DNA from: JAUUZT01 sp964654015
GTDB lineage: Bacteria > Chloroflexota > Dehalococcoidia > GIF9 > AB-539-J10
Reading direction: 5' to 3'
NCBI GenBank assembly: GCA_964654015.1
Contig: CAZZHQ010000077.1
Span: 1-11,757 of the forward strand
DNA: 11,757 bases
A program made the translations under genes and the position numbers. Each line of letters opens with the position of its first letter. The first letter of the stretch is position 1. Shown piece by piece: positions 5,917 to 11,757 of this stretch. The notes below the pieces were generated by a model that had not been told where the DNA came from, did not search any database, and saw only the letters and a program-made list of their open reading frames with translations.

Positions 5917-6060
5917 ATGGCAACAGCTTATTGTATGAAGTGCAGGAAGAAGGTGGAGATAAAGAACCCCAAGCAGATTACGCTCAAGAATGGTAGGCTA
6001 GCAGTACAGGGTATTTGCTCTGTCTGCAGCACGAAAGTATTTAGGATAGGGAAAGCCTAG
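5917..6060 (+). CDS. DUF5679-type zinc-ribbon protein
   Basis: 47 residues. It begins MATAYCMKCRKKVEIKNPKQ and carries two CxxC knuckles: Cys6/Cys9 (CMKC) and Cys34/Cys37 (CSVC), joined by two short strands (ITLKNGRLAVQG), with the end KVFRIGKA. This is the complete, standard length of the DUF5679 family, known to me mainly from Chloroflexota and related genomes and usually considered a single zinc ribbon. Binding of one structural zinc is expected from the four cysteines. The molecular role is unknown; nucleic acid or protein binding is possible. GAAGAGGG (5905-5912) lies ahead of the ATG. The gene has its own promoter and ends about 70 bases before the stop of a minus-strand frame. Confidence 0.9.
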   Translation: MATAYCMKCRKKVEIKNPKQITLKNGRLAVQGICSVCSTKVFRIGKA

Positions 6061-6130
6061 ATACTCACAATCGCTTGCCAGTTGAATCTACATTATTACC
6101 TGTGGGGAATGACATATCTATTTAACTGGG

Positions 6131-6337
6131 CTACTTATCAGGTGTAGGTGCGGTTGTCCAAGTAATCGTAATGATAGCATTTGCTGAGGAATCATTCTCT
6201 GCGGTTTGGTCGCAAACTATTTCTTTATCAGGAATACTGGCATCGCTAATTGAAGTCTTGCAACCAGAAACTACCAAGCATATTGTCATGGCCAATATGA
6301 ATATAACTGATAATAAAACCGATTTGTGGTTTCACAT
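6131..6337 (-). pseudogene. Small lipoprotein frame interrupted by TGA at codon 2
   Basis: On the minus strand, ATG at 6337-6335 is followed at once by TGA, then by an open frame to TAG at 6131-6133. The frame after the TGA reads NHKSVLLSVIFILAMTIC, then LVVSGCKTS. This is a lipoprotein signal peptide (basic start, hydrophobic core, lipobox VSGC) with a mature part of about 43 residues rich in Ser, Thr and Asp. An internal ATG (6289-6287) would keep only half the signal sequence. It could be a gene killed by a nonsense mutation, or one using TTG 6295 as start. It lies 38 bases downstream of the XRE gene on the same strand. The plus-strand frame overlapping it (6171-6404) lacks any feature. 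Confidence 0.45.
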
Positions 6338-6375
6338 TGCTAAATCTAATTACTATCCTGTCATATACAACCAAG

Positions 6376-6651
6376 CTAATTCTTCTCAAATAACCATGAG
6401 ATAGTAACATTTAGTGCTTTAGCAATAGCGTCAATTTCAATATCTGTAACAGGTCTACTTCCAACTTCAAGTTTAGATATTGAAGGACGCTCGATTTTAA
6501 TACCTGACACTTGTAATCGAGCTGCTAACTCGGCTTGAGTAATATTTGATTCTTTCCTCGCCTTGCGAACACGTGAGCCTATTATGTTCTTTTTATGCAC
6601 ATTATAGATAGTAGTAGATACTGAGCTAAATAATGTGCTTGTAGGGCACAT
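6376..6651 (-). CDS. XRE-family helix-turn-helix regulator
   Basis: 91 residues from ATG 6651, or 74 from GTG 6600 (VHKKNIIGSRVRKARKESN), which is where the domain proper starts. The helix-turn-helix spans about residues 38-64: ITQAELAARLQVSGIKIERP, then SISKLEVGSRPVTD, followed by the closing helices IEIDAIAKALNVTISWLFE. This is a single Cro/CI-like domain, a cytoplasmic DNA-binding dimer by family knowledge. There is no ligand or peptidase domain. No Shine-Dalgarno is visible for either start. AATTATAAC just upstream of the ATG looks like a -10 element, which would put the ATG near the transcript start and makes GTG 6600 attractive. It is divergent from the gene at 6749, with 97 bases between, so it may control that gene. 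The gene's 3' neighbour is the lipoprotein frame. Confidence 0.85.
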   Translation of the reverse strand: MCPTSTLFSSVSTTIYNVHKKNIIGSRVRKARKESNITQAELAARLQVSGIKIERPSISKLEVGSRPVTDIEIDAIAKALNVTISWLFEKN

Positions 6652-6748
6652 TTATGTTATAATTATGCTTGAAAGATTGCTGACAGAGTATGAGATTTAT
6701 TTATGTGATTAAAGAGACGCTGAGTCATTTTTAAAGATGTGTTAGCAG

Positions 6749-7276
6749 ATGAAAAAGGCAGCAATTATTTTAGGTATAGCTTTAGCTGTCGTCATCGGGG
6801 TAGTAATAGGCTACATGATGACTCCAAGGCACCAGCAATATTATTACCCGCCACCCCAAACCACGCCATCTGAATCCGAAGCACCAGAACCAACCCCAGC
6901 GCCTACACCAATACCGGAAATAACTACCCAACCAGAAGCACCTCTTAATGAAGAGGAAGTTGTGGGCACTCTACATAACCATCAACTTGCAGGTGGATAC
7001 TGGCACCACTGGAATAAGTACATTAAAGAGGGAACACAAGTAACTATATCTTGGGAGGCTGATGGTCCCATGAGTGTATTTATTCTAACGGAGACGCAAT
7101 ATGAATATTTCAAGGTGTATGGCTTCAATCCCAGGTACATTGCTTATAAACGTAGTAATAATGGGGCACTAATAGAGACACTACCATATAGTGATACCTA
7201 TTTTATAGTCATCAAGAATTCCTCCACATTTGATACCTTCAAAATTTACTCTGCCGAAGTAAAATTACTTCGGTGA
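6749..7276 (+). CDS. Membrane-anchored extracytoplasmic beta-domain protein
   Basis: 175 residues. MKK and a hydrophobic segment (4-24, AAIILGIALAVVIGVVIGYM) without a clear cleavage site suggest an N-terminal anchor. Residues 34-66 are a Pro/Thr/Glu linker (PEPTPAPTPIPEITT). Residues 68-175 form a compact beta-rich domain: VVGTLHNHQLAGGYWHHWNK, TQVTISWEADGPMSVFILTE, QYEYFK, then DTYFIVIKNSS and a final strand. The ISWEADGPMSVFILTEEQ-like pattern recalls small ectodomains (PPC/GOLD-like) frequent in Chloroflexota; that is inference. No catalytic motif is visible. The start has no strong Shine-Dalgarno. It is divergent from the XRE gene and 36 bases before the hydrolase gene, with which it may form an operon. 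Confidence 0.75.
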   Translation: MKKAAIILGIALAVVIGVVIGYMMTPRHQQYYYPPPQTTPSESEAPEPTPAPTPIPEITTQPEAPLNEEEVVGTLHNHQLAGGYWHHWNKYIKEGTQVTISWEADGPMSVFILTETQYEYFKVYGFNPRYIAYKRSNNGALIETLPYSDTYFIVIKNSSTFDTFKIYSAEVKLLR

Positions 7277-7312
7277 AATTGATGATAAGTAGTAGAATAA
7301 GAAATAGCGACA

Positions 7313-8029
7313 ATGGAGATTTTACTGATTCATGGGATGTGGACCACAGCTTCCTTCTGGAACAACTACTCCAATTTCTTTATGAGTAAAGGATGTAATA
7401 CGAAGGCTGTAACTCTCTTATATCATGGCGACTCAAAAGACAAGCTAAAAGATGTTGAGGTTATGGACTACGTTAAGCAAGTAGAAGAAGAGCTTAGTAA
7501 GGTGACAGACAAGCCAATTATCATCGGACATAGCATGAGAGCTTTGATAGCACAGAAATTGGCAGAGAAAGGTCTTGCAGCAAAACTGGTTTTAATAGCG
7601 CCTTCTGCTCCAAAAGGGATATCGGTCATAAAGCCATCAGTACTCAGGACATTTTCGGCGAATATCTGTAATGTCCTTTTGAAGAAACCATTTATCATTC
7701 CTCTAAGCAATGCTGTATATGGTTTAATGAATACGATGTCTCAAGAAGAGCAAACCGAGGTGTATCAGGATTTGGTATATGAATCAGGTTTAGCAGCTTA
7801 TGAAATTGTGAGGGGTAGAATTGCTATAGATGCTAGTAAAGTTACCTGTTCTGTATTGGTAATTGCTGGAGGGCAAGACAGAGCCACCCCACCAGAAGTA
7901 GTAAGAAAGGTAGCAGGTAAATATGGTGCTTGCTACAAGGAATACGCAGAGCATTGCCATTTTTCTCTGGTGAAAGGCTCAGGATGGGAAAAAGTTGCCA
8001 AGGATATATATGATTGGGTAAAGGACTAG
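7313..8029 (+). CDS. Alpha/beta hydrolase with altered nucleophile elbow
   Basis: 238 residues, cytoplasmic. The N-terminal strand-oxyanion segment ILLIHGMWTTASFW (His7-Gly8) and the central strand PIIIGHSMRALIAQKL mark an alpha/beta hydrolase. Nucleophile Ser74, the acid Asp189 (VLVIAGGQDRATPP) and His216 (CHFSLV) are all present. The expected G-x-S-x-G elbow is G-H-S-M-R: Arg76 replaces the last Gly, a single-base change (GGA to AGA). The elbow turn normally needs a small residue here, so activity may be reduced or lost. Residues 103-165 form a cap-like helical insert. The substrate is unknown; esterase or lipase-like activity is the family norm. It follows the anchored protein by 36 bases. 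Confidence 0.88.
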   Translation: MEILLIHGMWTTASFWNNYSNFFMSKGCNTKAVTLLYHGDSKDKLKDVEVMDYVKQVEEELSKVTDKPIIIGHSMRALIAQKLAEKGLAAKLVLIAPSAPKGISVIKPSVLRTFSANICNVLLKKPFIIPLSNAVYGLMNTMSQEEQTEVYQDLVYESGLAAYEIVRGRIAIDASKVTCSVLVIAGGQDRATPPEVVRKVAGKYGACYKEYAEHCHFSLVKGSGWEKVAKDIYDWVKD

Positions 8030-8055
8030 AGAAGGAGAATTAAGAAAATTAGGAC

Positions 8056-8364
8056 ATGTTTGTAATGAACAACTCAAACTCTCCTAATCCTGTATGGCAA
8101 GAACCGTTCTCTCTTCCATTATATGACATTCTGACCCTACCAAACCTTCCTTATCTAATGTGTCCAGTTTTAGGGGGTCACTCCAGAATGGCTCCAGAGA
8201 TTGTAATGGTGGCTACTGCCCCAGTAGAAAGGGAATTCAGGGAGATAAACCGGCGCACCGAAAATGGCGCTAGGCGGACAGATCAAGATATGGAGAGAGT
8301 TACCAGGCTTCTAGAGGAGGTGAGGCTCATATGCAAGACAGGCAGCAGGGATGGACGGCTTTAA
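8056..8364 (+). CDS. Unrecognised 102-residue protein overlapping the TrpD-like gene
   Basis: 102 residues, no signal peptide. The first 50 residues are Pro/Leu-rich (LPLYDILTLPNLPYLMCPVL), then a likely helical, charged half (VEREFREINRRTENGARR, MERVTRLLEEVRLICK). No family was recognised. The ATG at 8065 is an equally possible start. AAGGAG lies 18 bases upstream, too far to be decisive. Its last 34 bases overlap the start of the TrpD-like gene in another frame, and the Shine-Dalgarno of that gene lies inside it, so the two are probably translationally coupled and may act together. Base composition is like the TrpD-like gene from about 8160 on. Confidence 0.6.
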   Translation: MFVMNNSNSPNPVWQEPFSLPLYDILTLPNLPYLMCPVLGGHSRMAPEIVMVATAPVEREFREINRRTENGARRTDQDMERVTRLLEEVRLICKTGSRDGRL

Positions 8365-9512
8365 TATCGGCCATACATAAAGCAATGCATAGTCAGCAGG
8401 TCAGACGGTCGGGAATCCGCGACAGTCTGAACTACCTCTGGACGCCTCGAGGACTCAGGCTGAGTGGTTTTGGACTCCTCAGGCAATTCATTCGTGATCC
8501 CATCCTTCTTCTCAGTATCTCCGCTTTTGCCATGGTTATAGGCACCAATATGACTCCAGAGGTGCTGTGCGGTTTGTACGACAGCATGAAGGACCATGGC
8601 ATGTACAGGGAAGATGATAGCCCTTATAAGGTTCCTCGCGCCGTCAGCGGTACCGGAACTGGTGGCAAACAGATAAGAACGATTAACGTTTCCACTGCCA
8701 GTGCTATTGTAGCGGCTAGTGCCGGGGGTATGGTACTACGGAGTAGCACCCGTGGCTTTTTCAGCTCCAGCGGCGCCAGTGATTTCCTGAAGGCCCATAA
8801 CATTCCTAGGATTACTGACTTAGCTTTGGTTCAACCAATGATAGATGAGACTGGTTTAGCTTTCATAGAAGGTGAGGCGTTCGGTCCTTTTTCTCAATAT
8901 GTCAAGCCTCTAATAGGAGTTCAGTCTCATACCTTAGACCTAGTAAAGGCACTGTCCCATCCTTTCCGCCTGGCCATTGCCCTACTGAGACCCGTAGGTT
9001 GTGAGTATGCCTACAGGGGCATATCACTTCCGGTTACTCGGACAGTTGCCGAAGCTCTTCGCCTTTACAGGGGTTTCAAGAGAGGGCTGGTCGTTTTTGG
9101 CCAAGATATTGACGGATACAGCTTTGACGAACTCAGCAGTATTGGGCCTAATGAGGTGAGCGAGTTTAACACCGATGGTGTCAAGACCTTCACGCTGTGG
9201 CCCGATGACGTTGGCCTTCCACTCAGACAAACTAAAGACATAGAAGTCCAAAACAAAGAGTATGGATATACCATCACCACGGAAATATTCCAGGGAAAGC
9301 GGACAAGGGATGACCCATTTGTAGAATTGCTCGCCTTAAATGCTGGGGGTGTGCTTTACGCGGGTGACTTTGTCACAGACATCCGTGAGGGAGTAGAAAA
9401 ATCCCTAGTCGCAATTGAGGCAGGTGAACCAGACCGTCTTATCAAAAGATACTGCCAGACCTACTCTCGCTTGTCTACCCCAACTACCGCCAAGAAAAGT
9501 CACCATTTCTAG
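8331..9512 (+). CDS. Divergent TrpD-family (glycosyltransferase family 3) protein
   Basis: 393 residues. The layout follows anthranilate phosphoribosyltransferase: an N-terminal helical part with ISAFAMVIGTNMTPEVLCGL (63-82), then SGTGTGGKQIRTINVSTASA (106-125) in place of GTGGD...NxSTA, FFSSSGASDFLKAHNI (143-158) in place of SSxSGxxDxLxxLG, FGPFSQYVKP (184-193), and GLVVFGQDIDGYSFDELS (252-269) with the Asp-Glu metal pair. The C-terminal LALNAGGVLYAGD (334-346) also fits. The GTGGD loop has become GTGTGG, and the RxxxGPxxNP region differs (HPFRLAIALLRPVG), so the acceptor is probably not anthranilate. GGAGGTGA seven bases ahead of ATG 8331 fixes the start. No other tryptophan gene is nearby. 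It is likely a PRPP- or nucleoside-using paralogue of unknown substrate. Confidence 0.85.
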   Translation: MQDRQQGWTALISAIHKAMHSQQVRRSGIRDSLNYLWTPRGLRLSGFGLLRQFIRDPILLLSISAFAMVIGTNMTPEVLCGLYDSMKDHGMYREDDSPYKVPRAVSGTGTGGKQIRTINVSTASAIVAASAGGMVLRSSTRGFFSSSGASDFLKAHNIPRITDLALVQPMIDETGLAFIEGEAFGPFSQYVKPLIGVQSHTLDLVKALSHPFRLAIALLRPVGCEYAYRGISLPVTRTVAEALRLYRGFKRGLVVFGQDIDGYSFDELSSIGPNEVSEFNTDGVKTFTLWPDDVGLPLRQTKDIEVQNKEYGYTITTEIFQGKRTRDDPFVELLALNAGGVLYAGDFVTDIREGVEKSLVAIEAGEPDRLIKRYCQTYSRLSTPTTAKKSHHF

Positions 9513-9539
9513 TCAACTAGTGTAAAATAGCTCACAAAG

Positions 9540-9574
9540 AGCACTTGAGACGCTGTCCTGAGTGTCTCGGTGCT
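9540..9574 (+). terminator. Hairpin after the TrpD-like gene
   Basis: AGCAC..GAGAC (9540-9551) pairs with GTCTCGGTGCT (9564-9574) with one bulge, 28 bases past the stop. The stem is long, but the following bases (TGATGTAGG) are not T-rich, so Rho-independent termination is only possible. Confidence 0.45.
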
Positions 9575-9685
9575 TGATGTAGGATATGTAATTAATCAGA
9601 GAATTATATAGCTTATTTGTTTCACATGGTATTCATCAATATAATTATCCCTCTTGCAGTATCAGTCTATCCTTTACAATAAGCC

Positions 9686-9718
9686 TGACCTGCCCTGAGT
9701 AGTTGTACCACTCATTAA
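9686..9718 (+). repeat. IS-end-like dispersed repeat, copy C
   Basis: TGACCTGCCCTGAGTAGTTG continues into TACCACTCATTAA. It contains the stop codon of the transposase fossil (9715-9717), as expected for the right terminal repeat of an IS3-type element. Copies A and B share it. Confidence 0.55.
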
Positions 9719-9921
9719 TTTAGTGTGCTGGCTGACCACATAGGTAACACTGGACTGTGGATTTTAGCAAGTTCATTTTCAATATACTCTATGGGAGTAA
9801 GATAGGCAAGGAATTGGTGTGGGCGGTTGAAGTTATACTCAATTATCCCCTTGTCGTAATGTTGATATTCAACGCTAGAAGTAATAAAGCCAGGGTTATC
9901 GGTTAATATAGTGACTTTACA
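9715..9921 (-). pseudogene. IS3-type transposase fragment with internal deletion
   Basis: The minus-strand frame reads CKVTILTDNPGFITSSVEYQ, then HYDKGIIEYNFNRPHQFLAY, LTPIEYIENELAKIHSPVLP, MWSASTLN and stop. TDN is the second aspartate motif of the DDE core. YNFNRPHQFLAYLTPIEY is the C-terminal signature of rve-type transposases. In intact members tens of residues, including the catalytic Glu, lie between these; here they are joined almost directly, so there is a deletion. A TAA (9934-9936) closes the frame upstream and the 5' part is gone. It is the same family as the fossil at 2078-2257. Confidence 0.75.
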
Positions 9922-9923
9922 CC

Positions 9924-10118
9924 TTAATTCTCTTTAAGATTACTTTGCGGGATTGGTCTACTAGCTTTGGTAGACCGTATATGATAAAAGGTAGAACTAA
10001 GGCCTTCTTTCATAGCTCCGCTTTTACCTGTTGGGGTTTGAATCTGCTTAGCCGTAGCCGAAGTATCAATAGGTGGAACTTTTGAACTGACTTTCACGCT
10101 ACCTGTTGCGGCGGCCAA
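9924..10118 (-). CDS. Possible small protein or frameshifted C-terminal continuation
   Basis: A 64-residue frame from TTG 10118, overlapping the end of the 200-residue gene by 25 bases. The product is Ser/Thr/Lys/Pro-rich (VKVSSKVPPIDTSATAKQIQ), without a recognised domain. Either it is a coupled small gene, or it was originally the C-terminus of the upstream protein and a frameshift near 10100-10118 separated the two. It ends at the border of the IS fragment. It could also be chance. Confidence 0.3.
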   Translation of the reverse strand: MAAATGSVKVSSKVPPIDTSATAKQIQTPTGKSGAMKEGLSSTFYHIRSTKASRPIPQSNLKEN

Positions 10119-10696
10119 TACCTAGGAACAAGATCATGATGGGTATGGGTTAGACTCCACCGCATGTCTTGCCGATTTGTACTTTGCTTACCACTCATGT
10201 TTAACGATAGCATGAGCGAGCCAGTGTAGAAGGCGTCATCATCATACGAAACGGGGAATATGACGCTCATAGCAAGATCTGCAACATTGTCTTCTTTACG
10301 GGGGTCGATTATGGCGAAGTGGGCAGCTACTTTGTGTCGCCATAGATAAACCTCAGGCAGTACGCGTTTCATATACTCTCTGGCTTTAGTTGAGTCACCG
10401 CTGTTAACAAGCCACCCCACCATTTTCACATAGTTACATACCGTTACAGCATACCAATGAAAAGCACATGCCACTAAATCCTGAGGGATTCCCTCTAAAT
10501 CGGGGGAGTTCCCGAAGTGGAGAACACGTTTGTTCTTCGGGGTCCTCTCGGCTACTTCATTTTCTATTTTTACTACTTGGTTATATAGAAACCAAAGACC
10601 ACTTTCAAGATAACGAAGTGAGTTAAGTTCATTGAAGTGTTTTTCTGCTTCGTCCTTCGTTAGTTTAAGTTTATCAATATGGTCGATTTCTATCAA
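10094..10696 (-). CDS. Unknown protein with HEPN-like R-x5-H motif
   Basis: 200 residues, mostly helical, no signal peptide. TTG at 10694-10696 is the start, supported by AAAGGA eight bases upstream. Residues 16-50 form a helix (EAEKHFNELNSLRYLESGLW...), 72-98 another (LVACAFHWYAVTVCNYVKMV), and 104-128 a third ending in WRHKVAAHFAI, where Arg120 and His126 form R-x5-H. HEPN-domain ribonucleases and nucleotide-binding proteins carry an R-x4-6-H motif in a similar helix; this link is inference from one motif. The C-terminal 40 residues look like a tail. There is no antitoxin-like partner beside it. Its 3' end may be frameshifted (see the neighbouring frame). Confidence 0.65.
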   Translation of the reverse strand: MIEIDHIDKLKLTKDEAEKHFNELNSLRYLESGLWFLYNQVVKIENEVAERTPKNKRVLHFGNSPDLEGIPQDLVACAFHWYAVTVCNYVKMVGWLVNSGDSTKAREYMKRVLPEVYLWRHKVAAHFAIIDPRKEDNVADLAMSVIFPVSYDDDAFYTGSLMLSLNMSGKQSTNRQDMRWSLTHTHHDLVPRYWPPQQVA

Positions 10697-10757
10697 AGAA
10701 ACATTCCTTTGTCCTTCGACATTTGAGGTCGGATGTCAATAATGGACACCAAGCCTT

Positions 10758-10871
10758 TCATGCTGCCAGTAACCCGACATAGTATTTATGAGTGTATGCT
10801 ACCGGCGACAGGTAACCCAACCTGGCCTGCAACCTCTGCCAATTATAGAATATCTCAATGTTAACTCTTCC
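10758..10871 (-). pseudogene. IS3-family OrfB C-terminal fragment (second subgroup)
   Basis: The minus frame reads NIEIFYNWQRLQARLGYLSP, then VAYTHKYYVGLLAA and stop. This is the typical end of IS3 OrfB transposases (xxIExFYNxxRxHxxLGYLSPxxYE). It differs from the YNFNRPHQ family elsewhere in the window, so a second IS group is present. The frame is closed upstream by TGA at 10872-10874, and the region before it (to about 10890) shows only a frameshifted hint. It is a remnant. Confidence 0.75.
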
Positions 10872-10988
10872 TCAAAATGGGCATAAAAAATAGCTCAAAC
10901 CAATGTATATATTATTTTTATCTATAAAAAAATGTCTTTAGACGGTGCCTTGTTTTAAAAAGATGATAAAAATTCATAACATTATCCA

Positions 10989-11717
10989 CTACCTATTAGT
11001 CCTTCGAGATCGATATTGTTGCCATACATTTTCTATATCCAAGGAATTAAGAGCTTCTTGTAGTTTTTCCAGCGCCTTTGGGCTATATCGTTTATAAAGA
11101 GAAGTCCTTCCCATACGAAATTCATGATAACATTCAGAGTCTTCTTGAAGATTTATATATTTAATCAAGGCTCTTGTCTTAGGTGAAGTTAATCCCAATT
11201 GATTTGCTAGATTAGTTGGAGTAATTGAAAACCGTTCAAGCAAATTAACTTCTCTGATAACAGTTGCATCTTCAAATCCAGACATACCTTCTCGGACTAC
11301 TTGGACAGGTGCTGCGGTTGGATTACGAGTGAAACGAATACTAACAGTAGGGCCGTTAGAAATTGTAGTTAGATGAACAGCAGCTATACTGGGAAATATT
11401 GATTGCCAAGACTCACCTTGTTTCAGGCGACGTATAATCTTATTCGACTCACGTTCATTAGGTTGTCTTGGATGACCAGATAAACTAGATTCTAATATCA
11501 TTAAGTGACGTAGCCTACAACATGCATCTGCTTGTCTTCTTTTTTGGGGATTTAACAATTCTCGTATTTGTGAATATTCACTATCAATAAAGGTAATCAT
11601 ATTTTTAGGAGGACTAGTAGATACCGGTAAAACCCGTTTCGGAATAAAATCAGCTAATCTTTCATTGAAAAACTCTTCGAATATTGAGTTAAAAATGGTA
11701 ATTGAGGTGGACCCCAT
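10989..11717 (-). CDS. Unknown 242-residue protein with possible winged-helix C-terminus
   Basis: No signal peptide or membrane helix. The N-terminal third is helical (SIFEEFFNERLADFIP, then YSQIRELLNPQKRRQADACC). The middle has LKQGESWQSIFPSIAAVHL and a strand-rich stretch (TVSIRFTRNP). The C-terminal 95 residues (VREVNLLERF..., TPTNLANQLGLTSPKTRALI, RTSLYKRYSPKALEKLQEAL) look like a helix-turn-helix or winged-helix unit: LANQLGLTSPKTRALIKY fits a recognition helix. A link to DUF3644-type proteins is a vague recollection only. The ATG lies inside the presumed IS right end with no Shine-Dalgarno; an in-frame TAA stands at 11742-11744, so the frame cannot extend far. Met40 is another start option. 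Confidence 0.7.
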   Translation of the reverse strand: MGSTSITIFNSIFEEFFNERLADFIPKRVLPVSTSPPKNMITFIDSEYSQIRELLNPQKRRQADACCRLRHLMILESSLSGHPRQPNERESNKIIRRLKQGESWQSIFPSIAAVHLTTISNGPTVSIRFTRNPTAAPVQVVREGMSGFEDATVIREVNLLERFSITPTNLANQLGLTSPKTRALIKYINLQEDSECYHEFRMGRTSLYKRYSPKALEKLQEALNSLDIENVWQQYRSRRTNR

Positions 11718-11757
11718 TGTTAGGACAGGATAGGGGTGATATTAAGATTGGGTCCCG

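Larger units (their letters stand above)
10734..11727. mobile_element. Possible IS3-type element remnant with a passenger gene
   Basis: The left end TGTCAATAATGGACACC (10734-10750) lies 24 bases from the stop of an IS3 OrfB tail. The right end, read inward on the minus strand, is TGTCCTAACAATGGGGTCCA (11727 downward). Both have the TGT...ACA form and GGA flanks both sides (10731-10733, 11728-11730), matching the 3-bp duplication typical of IS3. The two ends align only with gaps, so they could come from different elements. The interior holds a transposase tail and the 242-residue gene instead of a full transposase. Confidence 0.35.

Noticed and set aside
6171..6404. Plus-strand frame of 77 codons
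   Set aside because: It overlaps the 3' end of the XRE gene and is antisense to a frame with a clear lipoprotein signal; it has no ribosome site or motif.
9024..9280. Two minus-strand frames of 71-75 codons
   Set aside because: Antisense to the TrpD-like gene, with no supporting signals.

Overview
The window looks like an accessory, moderately AT-rich stretch of a bacterial chromosome, most likely from a Chloroflexota lineage near Dehalococcoidia. That placement is inference. It rests on the 47-residue zinc-ribbon protein (DUF5679 type), the DUF6794-like protein, a surface protein ending in a VGG-type C-terminal anchor, and many small solitary genes. No rRNA, tRNA, CRISPR array or phage structural gene was seen.

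Left part (1-3200): a DUF6794-like gene and a secreted beta-helix surface protein lie on the minus strand. They are followed by a junkyard: a decayed IS3-type transposase tail, copies of an insertion-sequence end, a second copy of the surface protein's 3' end (111 bp), a truncated Hfq/LSm-like reading frame and a PD-(D/E)XK-like protein gene. Middle (3200-6130): plus-strand solitary genes. They encode a ribbon-helix-helix/coiled-coil protein with one membrane segment and an acidic tail, a two-helix membrane protein behind an attenuator-like leader and an exceptionally strong Shine-Dalgarno, a Cys-His-Glu transglutaminase-like protein, and the DUF5679 zinc ribbon.

6131-8029: a minus-strand lipoprotein frame broken by TGA right after its ATG, a minus-strand XRE regulator, then a membrane-anchored Pro/Thr-linker protein and an alpha/beta hydrolase whose nucleophile elbow reads GHSMR. 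8056-9512: a two-gene block, visibly richer in G+C, with an unrecognised 102-residue protein overlapping a divergent TrpD-family (glycosyltransferase family 3) protein. A hairpin follows.

Right part (9513-11757): more IS3 fossils, a 200-residue protein with an R-x5-H motif reminiscent of HEPN domains, and a 242-residue unknown protein gene lying inside what may be an IS3-type shell (TGT...ACA ends, GGA on both sides). Little here forms one pathway. The most interesting items are the DNA-binding/membrane coiled-coil protein with palindromes upstream, the leader before the two-helix membrane protein, the divergent TrpD pair, and the possible IS shell carrying a passenger gene.
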